A DNA stretch of 64,000 bases from Anaerolineae bacterium (GTDB taxonomy: Bacteria; Chloroflexota; Anaerolineae; Anaerolineales; Anaerolineaceae): NCBI GenBank assembly GCA_013178185.1, contig JABLXC010000005.1:104377-168376 (forward strand). Direction: 5' to 3'. Positions within the stretch are counted from its first letter, which is position 1. Every line of letters begins with the position of its first letter. A program made the position numbers and the translations under genes. Positions 63,343 to 64,000 of this stretch are shown here, piece by piece. Under the pieces are notes generated by a model. That model saw nothing but the letters and a program-made list of their open reading frames with translations, was not told the origin of the DNA and made no database searches.

Positions 63343-63900
63343 TCAACTTTCTGCAAATAAGGGCATTTGGAGATCACCAGGCGGTTCCAAAACAGCCCGG
63401 GACTCAAAAACCACATGAGATGCTTGAATAAGGCGGTTCAGGAGAAAGGCTTTACCGCTCGCTTGAGAGGGGACAGGGCGCGCAGTGACCAGGACCGGCG
63501 AAGTTTCGCTGATGCTTTTTAATTTCATCAGGGATTTTTGAAACAACCGGGAAGCATCAGGGATTTTTACTTCATCATCGAAAAATGTGGAAAGGAAATC
63601 CGGTAAAATCACGGGCTCGCCCGGTGCAATTGTAGTCTCCGTCAGCATCGCGACCACCTGATAGCAGGTGAACGCGCGTGACACCCGGATACGCTTGAGG
63701 GCAGTGACAGGGTCATGGGTAAGCAGACGCAAATGCCTGGCAACCGCATACATATCAGAACGATTGCCGCAGTCCAGCAGTGTCACTCGCTGGGTACAAC
63801 ATATGACCGCTGTCAGCATGAGCAACTGGCAGGTAGCAGCATGGCGGTCAATAGCGGTAAAAATTTTGTTGGAAAGTGGTAGAGAAAGCTGGCTGAACAT
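63343..63900 (-). CDS. RecA/RadA-like protein lacking Walker A
   Basis: A 185-residue protein. The segment RVTLLDCGNRSDMYAVARHL followed by RIRVSRAFTCYQVVAMLTET resembles the core of RecA/RadA-type ATPases after the P-loop, and GEPVILPDFLSTFFDDEV resembles the Walker B strand and its continuation. There is no GxxxxGKT motif, so it probably does not hydrolyse ATP. ImuA, which supports an SOS mutasome, is another shortened RecA-like protein. The ATG at 63900 lies 1-2 bases from the expected transcription start, so the mRNA may be leaderless. Confidence 0.65.
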   Translation of the reverse strand: MFSQLSLPLSNKIFTAIDRHAATCQLLMLTAVICCTQRVTLLDCGNRSDMYAVARHLRLLTHDPVTALKRIRVSRAFTCYQVVAMLTETTIAPGEPVILPDFLSTFFDDEVKIPDASRLFQKSLMKLKSISETSPVLVTARPVPSQASGKAFLLNRLIQASHVVFESRAVLEPPGDLQMPLFAES

Positions 63901-63908
63901 TTGATGAT

Positions 63909-63938
63909 ATTATATAGAACAAATGTTCTTAAGGTCAA
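63909..63938 (-). promoter_or_regulatory. Promoter with an embedded SOS (LexA-type) box
   Basis: On the minus strand, TTGACC (63938-63933) and TATAAT (63914-63909) are spaced by 18 bases. Between them sits a 14-base inverted repeat, 63916-63929 (AGAACAAATGTTCT on the plus strand), which fits the GAAC-N4-GTTC consensus of Gram-positive-type LexA operators. A repressor bound there would block RNA polymerase. Whether this genome's LexA uses this consensus is not known from the window. Confidence 0.72.
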
Positions 63939-64000
63939 GTAATTATTAGACAAAATCACAAAAGCGCGTCACCCCGTTTTGAGATGACTTGAAAAACGCC

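Overview
The window looks like a chromosomal segment of a Chloroflexota bacterium, most likely class Anaerolineae. This is inferred from gene content and protein style and was not checked by a search. Supporting features are S/T/P-rich lipoproteins and surface proteins, a dnaB-dnaD-dnaC-like replication operon, bactofilin-like membrane proteins, STAND regulators and several DUF proteins seen often in that class. No rRNA or tRNA gene was recognised.

From 1 to about 47.7 kb the DNA is dense, mostly house-keeping sequence. In order it holds: a sigma/anti-sigma operon with a DUF3054 membrane protein; a TPR protein; polA; a receiver-domain protein with a transposase-like C-terminus; UDP-GlcNAc 2-epimerase and a glycosyltransferase; a phosphoribosyltransferase; a bactofilin-like membrane protein; a solute-binding lipoprotein; three tandem M42 aminopeptidase genes, the middle one with an in-frame amber codon; a BchI/BchD-type chelatase pair; a B12-binding mutase subunit with its MeaB GTPase; prs; mutM; a NifU/cNMP pair; a selenocysteine-containing peroxiredoxin; eno; pyrG; an S1 protein; an S41 protease; a btuFCD-type importer under a cobalamin riboswitch; the dnaB-dnaD-dnaC-like operon; a DUF151 nuclease; an atypical OmpR-family regulator; serS under a T-box; and UbiA/DUF429. 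The cobalamin thread (mutase subunit, MeaB, importer, riboswitch, chelatase) suggests B12 use and salvage.

From about 47.7 kb the character changes to accessory DNA. There is an intact IS1-like element, an abortive-infection gene, and a block of small membrane and enzyme genes (50.0-54.0 kb, minus strand) diverging from an XRE-STAND-TPR regulator. Two copies of an unidentified structured repeat bracket this block at 49.5 and 56.9 kb. Next come an alpha/beta hydrolase, decayed remnants (an IS256-like transposase, a PadR gene with an amber stop), DUF2812 and CPBP membrane genes, and a broken second IS1-like copy.

The right edge holds the most unusual locus. A three-gene minus-strand operon encodes a short RecA/RadA-like protein without a Walker A motif, a small acidic helical protein, and a family-B DNA polymerase-like N-terminal half that is cut off by the IS1 remnant. 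Its near-leaderless promoter carries a GAAC-N4-GTTC palindrome between the -35 and -10 boxes. This suggests a LexA/SOS-controlled polymerase cassette, analogous to imuA-imuB-dnaE2 but built on a different polymerase family.
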